64,000 nucleotides of DNA, taken from positions 301,335-365,334 of the forward strand of contig NW_002476542.1 of assembly GCF_000189635.1 (NCBI RefSeq), in the 5' to 3' direction. A program made the translations under genes and the position numbers. Under the pieces are notes generated by a model that was not told the origin of the DNA, made no database searches, and saw only the letters and a list, made by a program, of their open reading frames with translations. Each line of letters begins with the position of its first letter. Within the stretch, counting starts at the first letter, position 1. Of this stretch, positions 45,981 to 58,734 are shown in pieces. The DNA comes from Tetrahymena thermophila SB210 (taxonomy: Eukaryota > Ciliophora > Oligohymenophorea > Hymenostomatida > Tetrahymenidae).

Positions 45981-48469
45981 GTTAGGCATCCTTAATTTTA
46001 TTTGATATACTTCTTTCTTATTTATGATTAAGCAAAATTTTATAAATTTTTTAAGTATAGTTTAGTTTCCTCTAATTAATTAATTGATTGCTAACAAATT
46101 TTTTATGTGTGGATGCATTAATTTTACATTCTTAATGGTATCTATCTAATAACTTATATATACATAAGAAATGAGCCAATTAAAATCAAAATAATTTGAT
46201 CATAAACTAATTAATATTTTTATCACATTATCTCTCAATTTCATTCAATTACATGCTATACTTGATATATCTTTTATCATTTCCTTATCAGAAATTTATT
46301 TGTTTTCGTTCTAATTTTGCCTTCAAATCTAAAATTTACTTACTTGTTGATCATAAAAGTTAATAATAATAAAATTAAAAAATTATTAAATATTTAAATA
46401 AGAATTTTAAATTATTAAAATATTTTCAATTTAAATTAATAATTTTATAATTTTTTATCTCAAATTTAGCAAAATTTTTCATCTTAGATAAATATGCTAT
46501 CGAAAATAAACAAAATCAAAATTAATAAAGAAGTAATTTATGGTTTTTTTGCTTTAAAATCTTTAATTGAATTAAGAAAATCTGTTGATATTTTTATAGG
46601 AGTTCAAATGAATGAAAAGAAGTTTATTTTAATGAAAATAATTTACTTTTTTATTTCTTAAAATTAATTTTTATACATTTTATTTTTGTTATTTACAAAA
46701 AATATCAACTAAATAAAATAATTGATTTGCTCTAAAATGTATGATTAACTTACTATTTTTAATTCTTGAACAAATACCTACAATTGAAAATATTATTTTT
46801 TTTAATTTTATTTTAAATTTATAAGATTATTTTCAAATAAATGCTAATTATTTTTATACATACTTTTATTGTAATATTTTAAAATAGTATTTTTTAAAGG
46901 TTTTATAAATTAATTAATCTACTTATAACCTTATAACTATAATTATATTTTATGATCAATAAAATAAGACACCAAAAGTACTAAAATATTTTTGGAATAA
47001 ATAAAAAGAAATAGATAGTTTAATAAATTTCAAATACTTTAAATTATTTTATAAGTTTTTAATAAAATGAATATTCTATTTTAAATAATTTCTTAATCAA
47101 TTTATTTAAACCTCAAAATAAATGAAAATATGTTGCAAAGAATTTATTTTAAATGCTGATAAATATTAGCTTTGTATTCACTTTTTATAATATAAATACT
47201 TATTTTAACCAAACAAAAATTAATAAAATAATGTAATTAATTATATTTTTATAATATTTTGTATTAAAATTTTAGTTAAAAAGTAGAGAAAATTAATTTT
47301 AAATAAATTTTATCATCATTTTTTTAATTCCTAATTTAAAAAAAAAAAATTTTAAATATGAATATAGATATTTATATTTATTTGTTTATTTATTAGTTTA
47401 TGTATTTATTAATTAAATTCAATAAATACCTATGATGGATTATAAAGAATATATATTATATACTAAAAGAATATTTATATTCATGATCATTTAATATTAT
47501 TTTATTTTTTCATTTTTAACAATTTTAACTTTTGATAAATTTGTCTCTTTTAATATTTCTACTATGTATATTATATTTAGGAAACAATTGTAATTTTTCG
47601 TTAACACAGCTCCATTTTGTGCACTATTTTTACTAAAATTTTTGTCTTCCTTTTTATTCTCACCGTGTTTTTCTATAACAATGTTTTAAACTATTTTTTA
47701 TTTTAGGTTTTTGAAGTAGAATTTTACTTGAAATTATTCAATTAATTCAAAATTTAAAGTAATTTTCTTATATTTTTTGTGTTGTGATCTTCTTTTTAGT
47801 TTATTTTTGCTAAATTTCCTATATCTAACTTTATTAATTTATTGAAATAGATTTACATATTAATGATTATAAATGTAAATACATTTTATTTTAACTTAAA
47901 AATTTAAATACTTAATATACTTTTTTAAATAAATATGATAATAGTTAATTTAATCAATAAAATAGAATGAAAATAAATAAATATGTAAATAAATATTTAT
48001 TTTTCAAATTTTTTCACAATTGCAAAAGTAGTAATTTTAATCATTTTAAAATATTAATAAAAATTTTAATTGAATAAATTTTTTTAAAATATTTTACAAA
48101 ATTTCAACTGATTTTTTAAAAATATTATCTTAATAAGTCTTTTAAAAACAAAATAATAATTTTGATTGATTAATTTACACAATTTTTGAGGAAGGAAATT
48201 AAATAAATGAGTGGATTATATTAATTTTTTTGGATTTTAAAATTATTTAATTTAATATTAATAGTTAAACAGTGAGGTAAATTTTATTTTAAATTTAAAA
48301 AATAATAACAAATTATTTTTATTATGCATTTTTTTGAATTATAAAAATAAATAGTTTATTATAAAATTAAATTTTCATTCCATCAACTGATATTTCTATT
48401 AATAACTATTCTTATCTATATCAAATTTATAGTACTCATATTGAATATATTTTAACAAAATCTTTAGCT
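45981..48469. other. AT-rich region without a supportable gene
   Basis: Upstream of the cysteine-rich gene, about 2.5 kb. A minus-strand open frame at 47420-47890 is composed mainly of Lys/Asn/Ile/Gln and is no longer than chance allows when only TGA stops translation. No other structure is seen. Confidence 0.55.
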
Positions 48470-49410
48470 AACCAGCTACATTATTAGATTTACTTAAAGC
48501 TAGTGGTAACATAAACTAAAATAATCTAGTTGGCAAAAGATTAATTTTATTTCAATAGTTTTCTTCTTTTCATTATTTAAAAAATAATTTGTTTAGTAAT
48601 TTTCTGTTACATCTAAAAACATTGGAACAAGTATTATGGTTTTGTTTTTCATCAAAATATTCAGGATATAATAGGATAAAAATAAATATGTCTTTATATT
48701 GTATTAGCTTTTGTAAATATTTTTAATTACATAAAAAATAAAAATTATTATTCATTTTGTTATAATTATCAAAGTTAGGCTTTATAATTAAAAAGAAAAT
48801 TAAGATTTGAGTATTAAAATGAAATCTAAAATGTGATTTTTTTTGCATTATTTCGCTTTAAGGAGGAAATTTTAATAGAATTTTAATGTCTTTTTGATTT
48901 GATTTGTTCTTATTATCTTTATATATAAAAATACTTTTTTAATCAGAAAGTTATTAAGTAAGTTATGCAATTCATACCGAAATTTTAGTTCATAACTTAC
49001 TAGAAATATTATAGAGTTTTAATTCCTTTTACAATTATAAAAAAACTGTGTTTTAATTGTTTGAAAATTCAGATTTGTATTTTTTTTGTAATAAAAATAG
49101 ATTGAACACATGGTTATTTAATCGTTATGCTGTGTATACTGATGACGACAGATATCAATATATGATATAACCTTTATTTTTGATTTTGAAAAACTTAATT
49201 ACACTTAATATTGAACGATTTTCTCCTAATGATGATGGATTTTAAAATGAGCGCAATATATTCTGGCATGTTTTATAATTTATAAAAATTATAATCACAG
49301 TTGAATTTAAAATCTACATTTCAACCTTTTTTTCTATTTTTGGAGGAAAAAATATTTTTAAAAGAGGTATTTTATTTGGTGTAAACATAATAAAAATTCT
49401 TTGTAAATGA
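48470..49410 (+). pseudogene. Unidentified gene or gene remnant with at least two protein-like exons
   Basis: After a splice-acceptor-like ctttag the plus strand reads QPATLLDLLKASGNINQNNL followed by VGKRLILFQQFSSFHYLKNN and LHLKTLEQVLWFCFSSKYSG (to about 48710). After an AT-rich gap a second stretch (about 48950-49410) reads LVHNLLEILQSFNSFYNYKK, LNTWLFNRYAVYTDDDRYQY, IQPLFLILKNLITLNIERFS, PNDDGFQNERNIFWHVLQFI, ending at TGA 49408-49410. Composition (W, D, R, H, P) is unlike random AT-rich translation, and the two parts could be joined by an intron. No start and no upstream exons were found, and no family was recognised. It could be the 3' end of a real gene with long introns or a decayed copy. 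Confidence 0.35.
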
Positions 49411-49799
49411 AAGCTTGAATTTCTGCTTAAAATCTCTAATACAAATTGAAGGATAAATCTATAATTGAAATAACTAACAGGATAAATAAATCAATAACTA
49501 ACTTTCAGGCAAAATTCTTTCGATAGAATTTAGCTTATTCAGTGTTTCATACAAGAAAACACATTATCATTAATTTAAGTGATAGAATTTGTTCAATTTA
49601 CAAACTAATTGAATTTTTAAAAACATGAATATTCATGATAAATTAGTTAATTTATTTGCTTTTAAATATAACCTTCTCAATTAATTAATTTCATAAATTT
49701 TAATTAACACAAATTTGCAAAAAAATAGAAGAAAAAATACGTAAAGTTGAACTTAATTAATAGAACAAATACTTATTAATTGCCTTTAATTTAGCGAAA
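49411..49799. other. Short AT-rich upstream region of the acyl-CoA synthetase
   Basis: Probably contains the promoter and 5' leader of the acyl-CoA synthetase gene; no element could be defined. Confidence 0.5.
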
Positions 49800-51812
49800 A
49801 TGATACTTAGCACTGCTCTTAGAATGAGAACTCTTTTAAACTCAAGGATGACTCTCTCTTTATAAAAATATAGCTCTTAGCTAAATAGCGCCAAGAACCC
49901 TTACTAGATTGCTTTTGAAAGATCTGTTAATCCTTTAACTCGCGAAGATTACTGGAGAGAACAAACTCATTTTGTTGACTGGTTCAAAAGACCAGATGTG
50001 ATCCTCGATAAGTCTAATCCCAATCCTGGTTTTTGGCGTTGGTTCAAGGACTCCCAAGTAAATATGTGCTACAATGCTGTTGACCGTCATGTCAAGTAGC
50101 TTCACGACAAACCTGCCCTTCACTGGATTAGCCCTTACGAAAAGATTGAAAGAACCTACACTTGGGCTGAACTCTAAGATAATGTTGCAAGACTCGCTGG
50201 CGTTTATTAAAATTTAGGTGTCAAAAAAGGCGATAGAGTAGTTATTTATATGCCAATGGTTCCTGAAGCTGTCTTTGGTATGCTTGCTTGTGCTAGATTA
50301 GGAGCAATTCACTCAGTAGTTTTTGGTGGTTTTGCTGCTAAAGAATTAGCAAGTCGTATAAAGGATTCTGAACCTGCCTTAATTCTAGGAGGATCATTTG
50401 GCTATGAACCAGGCAAAGTAATTAACTACAAAAAAATTCTTGATGAAGCCATAGACATTGCTGGCGCCTAAAACACCAAGGTTCTTGTTTACCAGAGAGA
50501 CGAAAAGAATAAATGCTCAATGGTTCCTGGACGTGATTATGATTACAAGGAATTGATTTCTAGAGCTTAAAAAGCTGATTGCGTTCCTGTTGAAGGTGAT
50601 CATCCTCTCTACATTTTGTATACTTCTGGTACAACTGGATAACCCAAGGGTATTGTAAGAGACACTGCAGGTACTTGCGTAGCTGCTCAATGGGCTATGA
50701 AGCATATAGTCGACATTCATAAAGGGGATGTCTACTTTTCAGGTAGTGATATTGGTTGGGTTGTAGGCCATTAATTTATTGTTTATGGTCCCCTTTTAAG
50801 AGGAGCAACAACTATTCTTCACGAAGGAAAGCCCACAGGCACTCCAGATGCAAGTTAATATTGGAGAATCATAGAAAAGTACAGAGTTAAAGGTCTATAC
50901 ACAGCCCCCACTGCAATGAGAGCCATTAGAAAAGAAGATTTGAATGGAGATTGGATTAAAAAGTTTGATTTAAGTTCTTTGACTAATGTTGCTTTAGCTG
51001 GTGAAAGATGCGATGTCCCCACATACGAATGGATTCACAAGCACGTCCCTGGTCTTATTAATGATAACTATTGGTAAACTGAAACAGGTTGGGTCATCTC
51101 TGGCAATTTCTAAAACTTGCATACCTTCCCCATTAAGCCTGGTACTGCTTGTAAGCCTGTCCCTGGATTTGATGTTCACATTTTAGATGAACACAATTAA
51201 GAAATTAAAAATCCTAATAAATTAGGTAGAATTTGTATTAAACTTCCTATGCCTCCTTCATTCATGCTCACTTTATACAATAATGACTCTGTATTCGAAC
51301 AAAAGTATCTTCATGATTCCCCTGGCTACTACTTGGCTGGAGATAGTGGATATTTCGATGAAGATGGCTACCTAAATGTCATGGCTAGAATCGATGATGT
51401 CATTAATACTGCAGGTCATAGATTGTCTACTGGATCTATGGAAGAAGCTCTCTTGAAGCATGACAATATCGTAGAAGCTGCAGTAGTTGCCAAGCACTGC
51501 GACTTTAAGGGTGAAGTACCATTTGGCTTCGTTGTTCCTAAAGATTCATAAAGAGTGGACATCTAGGTGTTTGAAAAAGAATGTGTCAGCTTGATTAGAA
51601 AAGAAATCGGACCTGTTGCTTCTTTCAAAAACTGTATTGTAGTAGAAAAATTACCCAAAACAAGAAGTGGCAAAATATTAAGAAATACGTTAAAAAAAAT
51701 CGTAGACGGAAAATAAATCGATAGAATACCTCCTACAATAGAAGATGATACAGTTATCCCTAAGATTTAATCTGACGTATAATCTTATTTCAATTAAAGC
51801 TAAAATCAATGA
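49800..51812 (+). CDS. ACSS3: Short-chain acyl-CoA (propionyl/acetyl-CoA) synthetase, ACSS3-like, probably mitochondrial
   Basis: One uninterrupted frame of 670 residues, ATG 49800 to TGA 51810-51812. The N-terminus (MILSTALRMRTLLNSRMTLS...) is rich in Arg, Ser and Leu with no acids, like a mitochondrial targeting peptide. Then come the acetyl-CoA-synthetase N-terminal domain (YWREQTHFVDWF, NMCYNAVDRH), FGGFAAKELASRI, the nucleotide-binding loop YTSGTTGQPKGIVRDTAG (residues 274-291), DIGWVVGHQFIVYGPLL, EGKPTGTPDAS, TAPTAMRAIR, AGERCDV, YWQTETG, AGDSGYFDEDGY, GHRLSTGSMEEAL, and KTRSGK with the acetylation-regulated catalytic Lys625. The wording of the loop and of WVVGH...EGKPTGTPDA matches the ACSS3/propionate-CoA ligase branch. 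The reaction converts a short-chain acid, ATP and CoA to acyl-CoA. The gene is intronless and visibly less AT-rich, with C-ending codons, which suggests strong expression. Confidence 0.92.
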
Positions 51813-53974
51813 TAATGAAAGTATGATAGAAGTTTACTAGAAAAACTATATATAGATATATTAAAATTTAATTAGATAAATACCATAAAATTTTATTAGT
51901 TTATATTATAAATTTATTTGATTTAATTAGTTAATCACTACTACCTTTTTTGTTAATGTATTTGATGCACTAAAATCTTATATTAATTTACTTTAATAAT
52001 CAAAAACTCTTTTCTATTTCTTCCGTATTAATCAGAATTCCGAAACGAATACTATAAATCATTTATTCAATCATATTTAGACTTTATCTTACAAACGTTA
52101 ATAATTATCATTATTATTTATCATCATTTTCACTTTATCTAAAAAAATGACAAAATATTATCTTTCTGTTCTTACAAATAAAAATACCAACTTTATATTT
52201 AAAAAAATTCTATTTAAATTATTTCTTTATGCTTGTTATTAAGTTTTTTACCTAAACTGAACAAATATTTTTTGCATTTCAATAGTGAATTTTTGTAAAA
52301 GCTTGTTTTTTTAAAGGAAATAGCTAAGATGGTTCTTTATTGCAGTACATTCTTACATAAGCTATAAAAAATAATATTTAAACTATTAGTTTTAATTAAA
52401 TTTATTTAAATACACTAAAAGTTGTTATTTTACCTCTCCCCCTCTTTATATTTAATAATTTATTTGGCCCCTCTCTCCTAGGCCATTTTAGGTTTTTTAT
52501 TATTTAGATAAGGGTTTATTAAAATTAAAGGCAACATAATTATCATTTCTAATTACCTTTTTTAAAAGTATTTTTTCTAAATATCAAATAATTTAATATT
52601 ACTTCTTACTTTTTTTTCTTGATTGAATAAAAAAGTTAGGATCATTTGTTTAAAGTAATTTTATAAATTATTTTTTTTTGAATGTATCAATATATTAATA
52701 GATCTACAATCTTTGTTGATGTGTAAATATAATGTCAAAAAGTAAAAATTTTTTTTTCTTCTTTAATTGTTAATCTCATTTAAGTGTATTCTATTCAAAA
52801 AATTAAATTAAATTTTAGAATATTTATATTATAATATTCTTCTTTAAATTAGAAATATTCTTTTATTACCTCATTTTATATAAAAATACAATTTTTATAT
52901 CACTTTAATACTAGCTTTAATTATGGATTTCCTAAAAGTGTTTTTATTTTTGTTTTATTTTTCGTTTTAAAATATAAAATGAGCAAGCATTTTTGCACAT
53001 TTCAAATTTTTTAGACTTAAATAAAATAAACTAAAATATTTAAATTATCAATTAATAAGTACTTAACAAATTGTATCGATATTATAAATCTATAGTATAT
53101 TTATTTTATTCAACCAATCAGTTAAATTAAATATTTTGGATGTTTTTATGTTTATCTAATTATTTACAAATAAAATAACTTTACAATAAATTTACTTCAA
53201 TAAATAATATTCTTTCTGTTTGATATCTAATACTACAATGAAAGACAGTAAAAATAATAAAATATTTCTAAAATTGATAACTAATGTTAAACAGCTCAAT
53301 TAATAGAAATAATCAAAAAATTATTCATTTTAAAAAAAGTCATTAAAAAATTTTAATTTTTTGTTTTTTTCATAATTAGAATTTAAAAAATAATTAATAA
53401 ATAAATTTTAACTAGTTGTTTTAATTCAATATTTATTTATATTAGGATATTATTATTATTACAGATTTATTGATTTTCATTATGTACGTAATGTTCATTT
53501 AATATATTATCAGCTATGGAAATATTTTTTTCTAAAGCATATTGTATTCAATTTAAAATATCAAATAATTTTATTAAATATTTTTGTTTTGAAATTAGAT
53601 TTGATTTTACATTATTTATTTATTTTACAAACTATTGATAAATGTCTACAAGTTTTATTTATAATTGATCGATATAATTTAAGAAATGCTTGAATGAATA
53701 CTTTTTTGTAAAAAGGAGTAAATTATAAATGGTTTTTTTTATTAAATTGGAAAGGTTTTATTTATTTTTAAATATTTATTCATTTATTTTGATGTTATTA
53801 ATTATATTAGAATGTAATAATTTTTATTTTTTTCTTAATCAAATTTGAAAAACAAATTTAAAACAATTAAAATAATAAATTATCTAGCCAAGAAATTAAA
53901 ATAAAAAAAGAAAAAAATAAATAAATAAATTTTTAATTGTTAAACAAATTTTTAATATCTTAAAATGAAAGTAC
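51813..53974. other. AT-rich intergenic region
   Basis: About 2.2 kb between the acyl-CoA synthetase (plus) and the second cysteine-rich gene (minus). A small C-rich island at 52432-52500 (ctctccccctc, ggcccctctctcctaggcc) stands out but codes for nothing recognisable. Confidence 0.55.
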
Positions 53975-55069
53975 TCATAAGAATAAACATAAAATTAAAG
54001 AGTAAACAATAAATTCAATAATTTCTTTTGAACTAGCAACAGCAGTAGCACAAATACCGCCTTATGTAAATTAGCAAAATGTACTATTAGCACAATCCTA
54101 TGGATTTGATTTGCTTTAGCATAAGCTTAAACCATTAGGAGTACATTAAGGAGCTACACTTTAACATCCAGGATCACAAGTTTAATAATTTTATGAATTA
54201 CAAACTGGGTTTGAGCAGATTGGGTTAACAGGAGGAGTGTATTTGCATACTTTTGGAGTTTAACTACAATTAGTTACATCTAAGCATAAGTTATCTTTTG
54301 CTTAGCATGTTCCTTTAGATTAAACTAAACAATTTGAATTATTAACACAATCATTATCTGTTTTGTTAGTAGAGCATGTAGCAGTTGCAATATCAGTATT
54401 TACTGAGCAGTCTACACCTTGCTGACATTTAGATTTATCGCAAACATCATTGCATGGATCGATACATTTTCCTCCTTTAAAAATACAATTTCCAATACAT
54501 TTGTCTTATGGTAAAGTTGCGTCACATTATAATCCAGCAGTGACGCATTTAGGAAGATTACAATATTTTGGATCACAATTTTTAGGATCACCACAAGTAC
54601 CTGGTTTTGATTAAAATGAGCATTTCTATTCAGTATCAACAAATTAGCAATTAGGGTCCTTAACACAAGAATAATAATCTGAATTATTTGAACAAGACTT
54701 TTTTACATCATCTAAAACAGCACATGTAGCTGGTTAAAAAGGGGTATATTTACATGCGCTATTTTATGCTTGACATTAGTCTTGTGTTATCGTAGGTCCT
54801 TAAATATTTGAGCATGTATTTGCTACTAGCTCACAAAATCCAGTAGTAAAAGTACAAGTTGGTTATTTTGCACAGTCCTATGGAGTTGTTAAAGACATAC
54901 AGCTAGAAACACATACAAATGAGTTAGGATCAGGTGTAAATATGCAAGGATTTAAACAATTATTTGCACTAAAGTGGTTAGCGCAAGAGAAACCTAGTGA
55001 TTGAGGAGTTGCTTGAGAAAGAGCAGTACCAAATAAAAAAGTTAATGTGACTATTAACAAGCTATTCAT
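53975..55069 (-). CDS. Cysteine-rich GPI-anchored-type surface protein (family member 2)
   Basis: Intronless; ATG 55069, TGA 53975-53977; 364 residues. It has a signal peptide (MNSLLIVTLTFLFGTALSQA) and a C-terminal hydrophobic tail (IIEFIVYSLILCLFL) after ASSK, the layout of a GPI-anchor signal. The body has cysteine-rich modules: CANHFSANNCLNPCIFTPD, CAKQPTCTFTTGFC, TQDQCQAQNSACKYTPF, CAVLDDVKKSC, CDPGCQSVAPQCTPNGLSLC, CANSTFCQFTQGGIC. The same modules occur in the same order in the gene at 56352-57494, so the two are clear paralogues. They are probably extracellular surface-coat proteins; a role as immobilisation antigen is an inference from architecture. Confidence 0.85.
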
Positions 55070-56351
55070 TTGAGAAATTTATCCAATTAAAAATTAGTAT
55101 ATAAATAAATTAGAATATCTTTGTTTCTTTTTCTTCTTCTACTTTTAAAATATTAAATTACTTTTCTTCTAATCAATATTTTAAGTATAAATTAATTATC
55201 TCCTTCTAATAGATTTCAAATATAAATAAAACACATTTGATTACTAATTTGATTTCAATCTAAAAAAAATTTCTAATTCACAAATTAATAATAAAAAAGT
55301 TTTTCTCAATAAAAAAAATAAAATCTTTCTCAATCAAATTTTCTTTCTCAAAGCCTTTTTTCTGAAATATAAATTCAAAACTAAGATTTAATATTCAAAC
55401 CTAAGTAAAAAAGTATGCTTATGAATACTAATTCTTTTTTATGGTAAATAATTGAAACACCAACTTGTTCGTTTTATTTAATAACATCTTATTTATTTTT
55501 GTAAGAATCATTTTTTATTCCCATAAATGTTAATTTAGCTTTCAAATCATTTTGATCATGTAAAAAAAAGAACTTCTCAACAAAATACAAACTAAAAAGA
55601 GTATTTTTTTTCTCTATTAATTTTCTAACTTGGAATAAATAAAACAATTTACATACTTATTTAGATAAGTAGATCAGCAATGTGTTTTATTTAGAAGTTA
55701 ATTTTAGAATCTAAATTAAATTTTTTCTAAATAATTTAAAAAATAGAACTATTTATTTATCAGTCAATCCTTAGTCATATCCATTTTTACTTATTAATAT
55801 CTTGAATTGAGTAAAATTTATTAGATTAAATAATTCTGAGAAAAAAATTAACTATTTATTTTATATTAGAAAAGTTAAACTTTGTTAAATTTGAGAAACT
55901 CACTCAAAACCTTAATTTATTACTTACTTACCATTTCTGATATTTATATTTTATTTCAATTTATTTTTTTTTAAATATTTATAATTCAAAGCAGACAAAT
56001 CTTGTAATCTTTAAAAATTATTTATAAAAATGAGAATAGCGTCTAATACCTATACATATATTTTCATGTTTCTTTATATAAATAAATATCTTTTTTTTAT
56101 GGGAATAAATAACTTGTTCTACTTTGATATATTTTATCAAAAAAACTTTTTTTAAGATTCTCATAAAACAAAAATTATGTTTTTTTTATAGCAATAGAAT
56201 TTTTAACTCCATTTATTAATGAATGAAAATCAAGAACTAAATCAAACAATAAATTGAAAAATTAAAAATTTAGTTGTAAATTTGACAATAAAATGTACAT
56301 ATACAAGCTAACAAATAGATAAGCATGCTAATTAATATATTTATCCTCAAT
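55070..56351. other. AT-rich spacer between the two cysteine-rich paralogues
   Basis: About 1.3 kb of AT-rich DNA upstream of family member 2 and downstream of member 3. No gene or repeat is recognised. Confidence 0.55.
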
Positions 56352-57494
56352 TCAGAACAAGATATTTAATAACTAAAATACTAAAACTAAGGAGAGAATA
56401 TAGGAATTAGAGCTAGATCCAGTAGCTAGAGTTGCACATGTTCCACTTTGGCTATAACTGCAGAATGCGGCACTATTATTGCAATCACTTTAAGATTTGA
56501 GAGTTCCACAAGTGCTCAGCCCATTAGAAATACATCTAGGAGGAATAGCAGCACAGTATGGATCACAGTTCTCTGAATAGCTCTTACTGCATTTAGGATT
56601 TGTACAAGTAGGATCTTTTGGAGATATGTAATTACAAGAATCAGAAGGGCAACTATCTTTTAATGATTTTGTAACAGAACAAAGAGTAGATGAAGGATCA
56701 CAAGTACCTAAACTTGTTACTTTACATCTAGTAGAATCAGCTGCGCATTTTGAATCTGTATTTAAGGCTTTACAATAGTTAAGCTATTTAGTGCTATTAG
56801 AAACGCACTAATCTTTAATGCATGATGAAGGACAACCAGTAGAAGTTTAATTTGTGCAGTTATCATTACAAACGCTATCTTTTGTACTCCATAGACAGTT
56901 ATTGCTTACATTGCAATTATCTGAAGTTTTATAAGTAGAACAATCTGTTCCAGGCTTTTAGGCACAAGCAGTATAATCACACATATTTTAATCACAAGAA
57001 GGTGTACTGCTGCATTAGTAATTTGAAACAGCTTCACATTTTTAAGTTGTATCTGTAAAAGTACATTGTTAAGTTGAAGCGCTATTTTTTATTGCTTAGC
57101 AACCATTATAATCATTATTCTTACTATTACACGAATTTTTTACATTATCCAATACAGTGCAATCTTCTTTTACAGGTGGAGTAAATACACAATTTATATT
57201 CTACCTTAAACACTAATCTTAAGTTAAGGAACTTCCTAAAATATAAGAGCAATTATTTATAGATAACTAGCAATACCCTGGTTGATAAGAGCAAGTAGAT
57301 TAGCTAGAGCAGCTATTTTAGTCCAAACTAGAGCATTTAGATTGGCAAACAAAAGAATTTTAATCAGGAGTAAAAACACAAGGCGATTAACAAGTCTATT
57401 AAGTAAAGTTATTGGAGCAAGATTTGTTAGTGCTTTATGAATAAGCAAAACAAATTAAGGTAAAGATTAGTAAAGCAGCTTAATAGGATTTCAT
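56352..57494 (-). CDS. Cysteine-rich GPI-anchored-type surface protein (family member 3)
   Basis: Intronless; ATG 57494, TGA 56352-56354; 380 residues. It has a signal peptide (MKSYQAALLIFTLICFAYSQ) and ends in a Ser/Asn patch (GSSSNS) and a hydrophobic tail (YILSLVLVFQLLNILF). Modules parallel member 2: CSNNFTQQTCQSPCVFTPD, CSSQSTCSYQPGYC, TQDQCLRQNINCVFTPP, CTVLDNVKNSC, CDPYCAAIPPRCISNGLSTC, CNNSAAFCSYSQSGTC. It also has a CNVSNNCLWSTKDSVC unit like the C-x-W units of member 1. Repeated N-x-S/T sites suggest glycosylation. It is tandem on the same strand as member 2, so the pair arose by local duplication. It is probably a cell-surface coat protein. Confidence 0.86.
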
Positions 57495-58734
57495 TTGGCT
57501 ATCTATTCTTTCTTTAAGGTTTAATTTATGATTTAAAAAGTATTTTCTAAATATTCTTTATAGATGTTAAAATTAACATTATATTATACTTTAATATCAA
57601 ATAAATCTTTTATCAGACTGACTTAAAATTAAACAGACTGATTGACAGATAGACAATCAGGTAAAGATAAAAATAAATAAGAAATAACCACTTATATATA
57701 ATTTTAGAATATCTTTTGAATTTATTTTAAATTTCTCAATAAATATTTTTTTTCTCAATTTTGTAAGGAAGATAAATATTAATACGTATTTTCAAATAAA
57801 TTTTTAATCAAAACAAACAATTTGGTAAAATCTGATAATCTTAAATAAAATAAACACATTCTCACTACGCAATTTCCTTTAATTCGATCTTTTAAATTCG
57901 ATTTATTTCAAAAGTAAATATTCATTTTATTCAAAAAGATTTTTGCTTTTATAAAACTATTTTTCAGAAAAAAATTATTAAATAGGTAAAATTTTTTTAA
58001 AATATTTCTAAAATTTTAGATTTTATCAGATTAATTATTTATTCTTTCTATTAAATGAGAAAGAAATTTAAAGCATCTGATGAGAAGATAAAATAGTTAA
58101 TAAATTAATTTATGGTTTGACAGTAATTAAAAAAATATTTAATTTCTATCCACATTATTTGATTAAGATAAATACTAATGTTCTGTAATTATTATTGAGA
58201 AATAAATATGAATTTTTGGAATTTAATAAGGCTTCATTGGTGAGTATTTAAATATTTTACTCAAAAACAAGCATTAAAATAATAATCATATATATACATT
58301 TATATTTATTTGGTTTTTTAGTCTTAATTTAACTTGGAATAATTATATAAGCATAATAAAAGGTTTATTGATTAATAAATAGATATTATAAAAATATAGA
58401 GAATTGTACTTTATAGCAAGCAAATCCAGCAATTAAATTCTTACTTTCTACAGAATTTAATACCTGTAAATGCTCTTTATCTATTTTTGAAGTTTATTTA
58501 ACATGAAAATTGCCTATTTTTTTGTATGGTAATTTAAAGATAATTAAATATTCTTTTGAATTTTAAAAATTTGTTAAAAAATAAATTGATAAGTAAGTAA
58601 TTAATCTATTTAGCAACACTTTAGTTAAATAAATTTTTGGCTTTTATTTTAAGATATAATTTTTAAGTAGCTTCATTAAACTAAGAATAAAAATATAAAT
58701 TTTATTTTACAAAAAAAATATGTTTTGGTTAAAA
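57495..58734. other. AT-rich intergenic region
   Basis: Upstream of the cysteine-rich gene and downstream of the membrane-protein gene. A short repetitive patch (cagactga, acagactgattgacagatagac) lies at 57614-57656. No gene is seen. Confidence 0.55.

Noticed and set aside
47420..47890. Minus-strand open frame of ~155 codons, Lys/Asn/Ile-rich
   Set aside because: With only TGA as stop, frames of this length arise by chance in several kb of AT-rich sequence. There is no ATG and composition is random-like.
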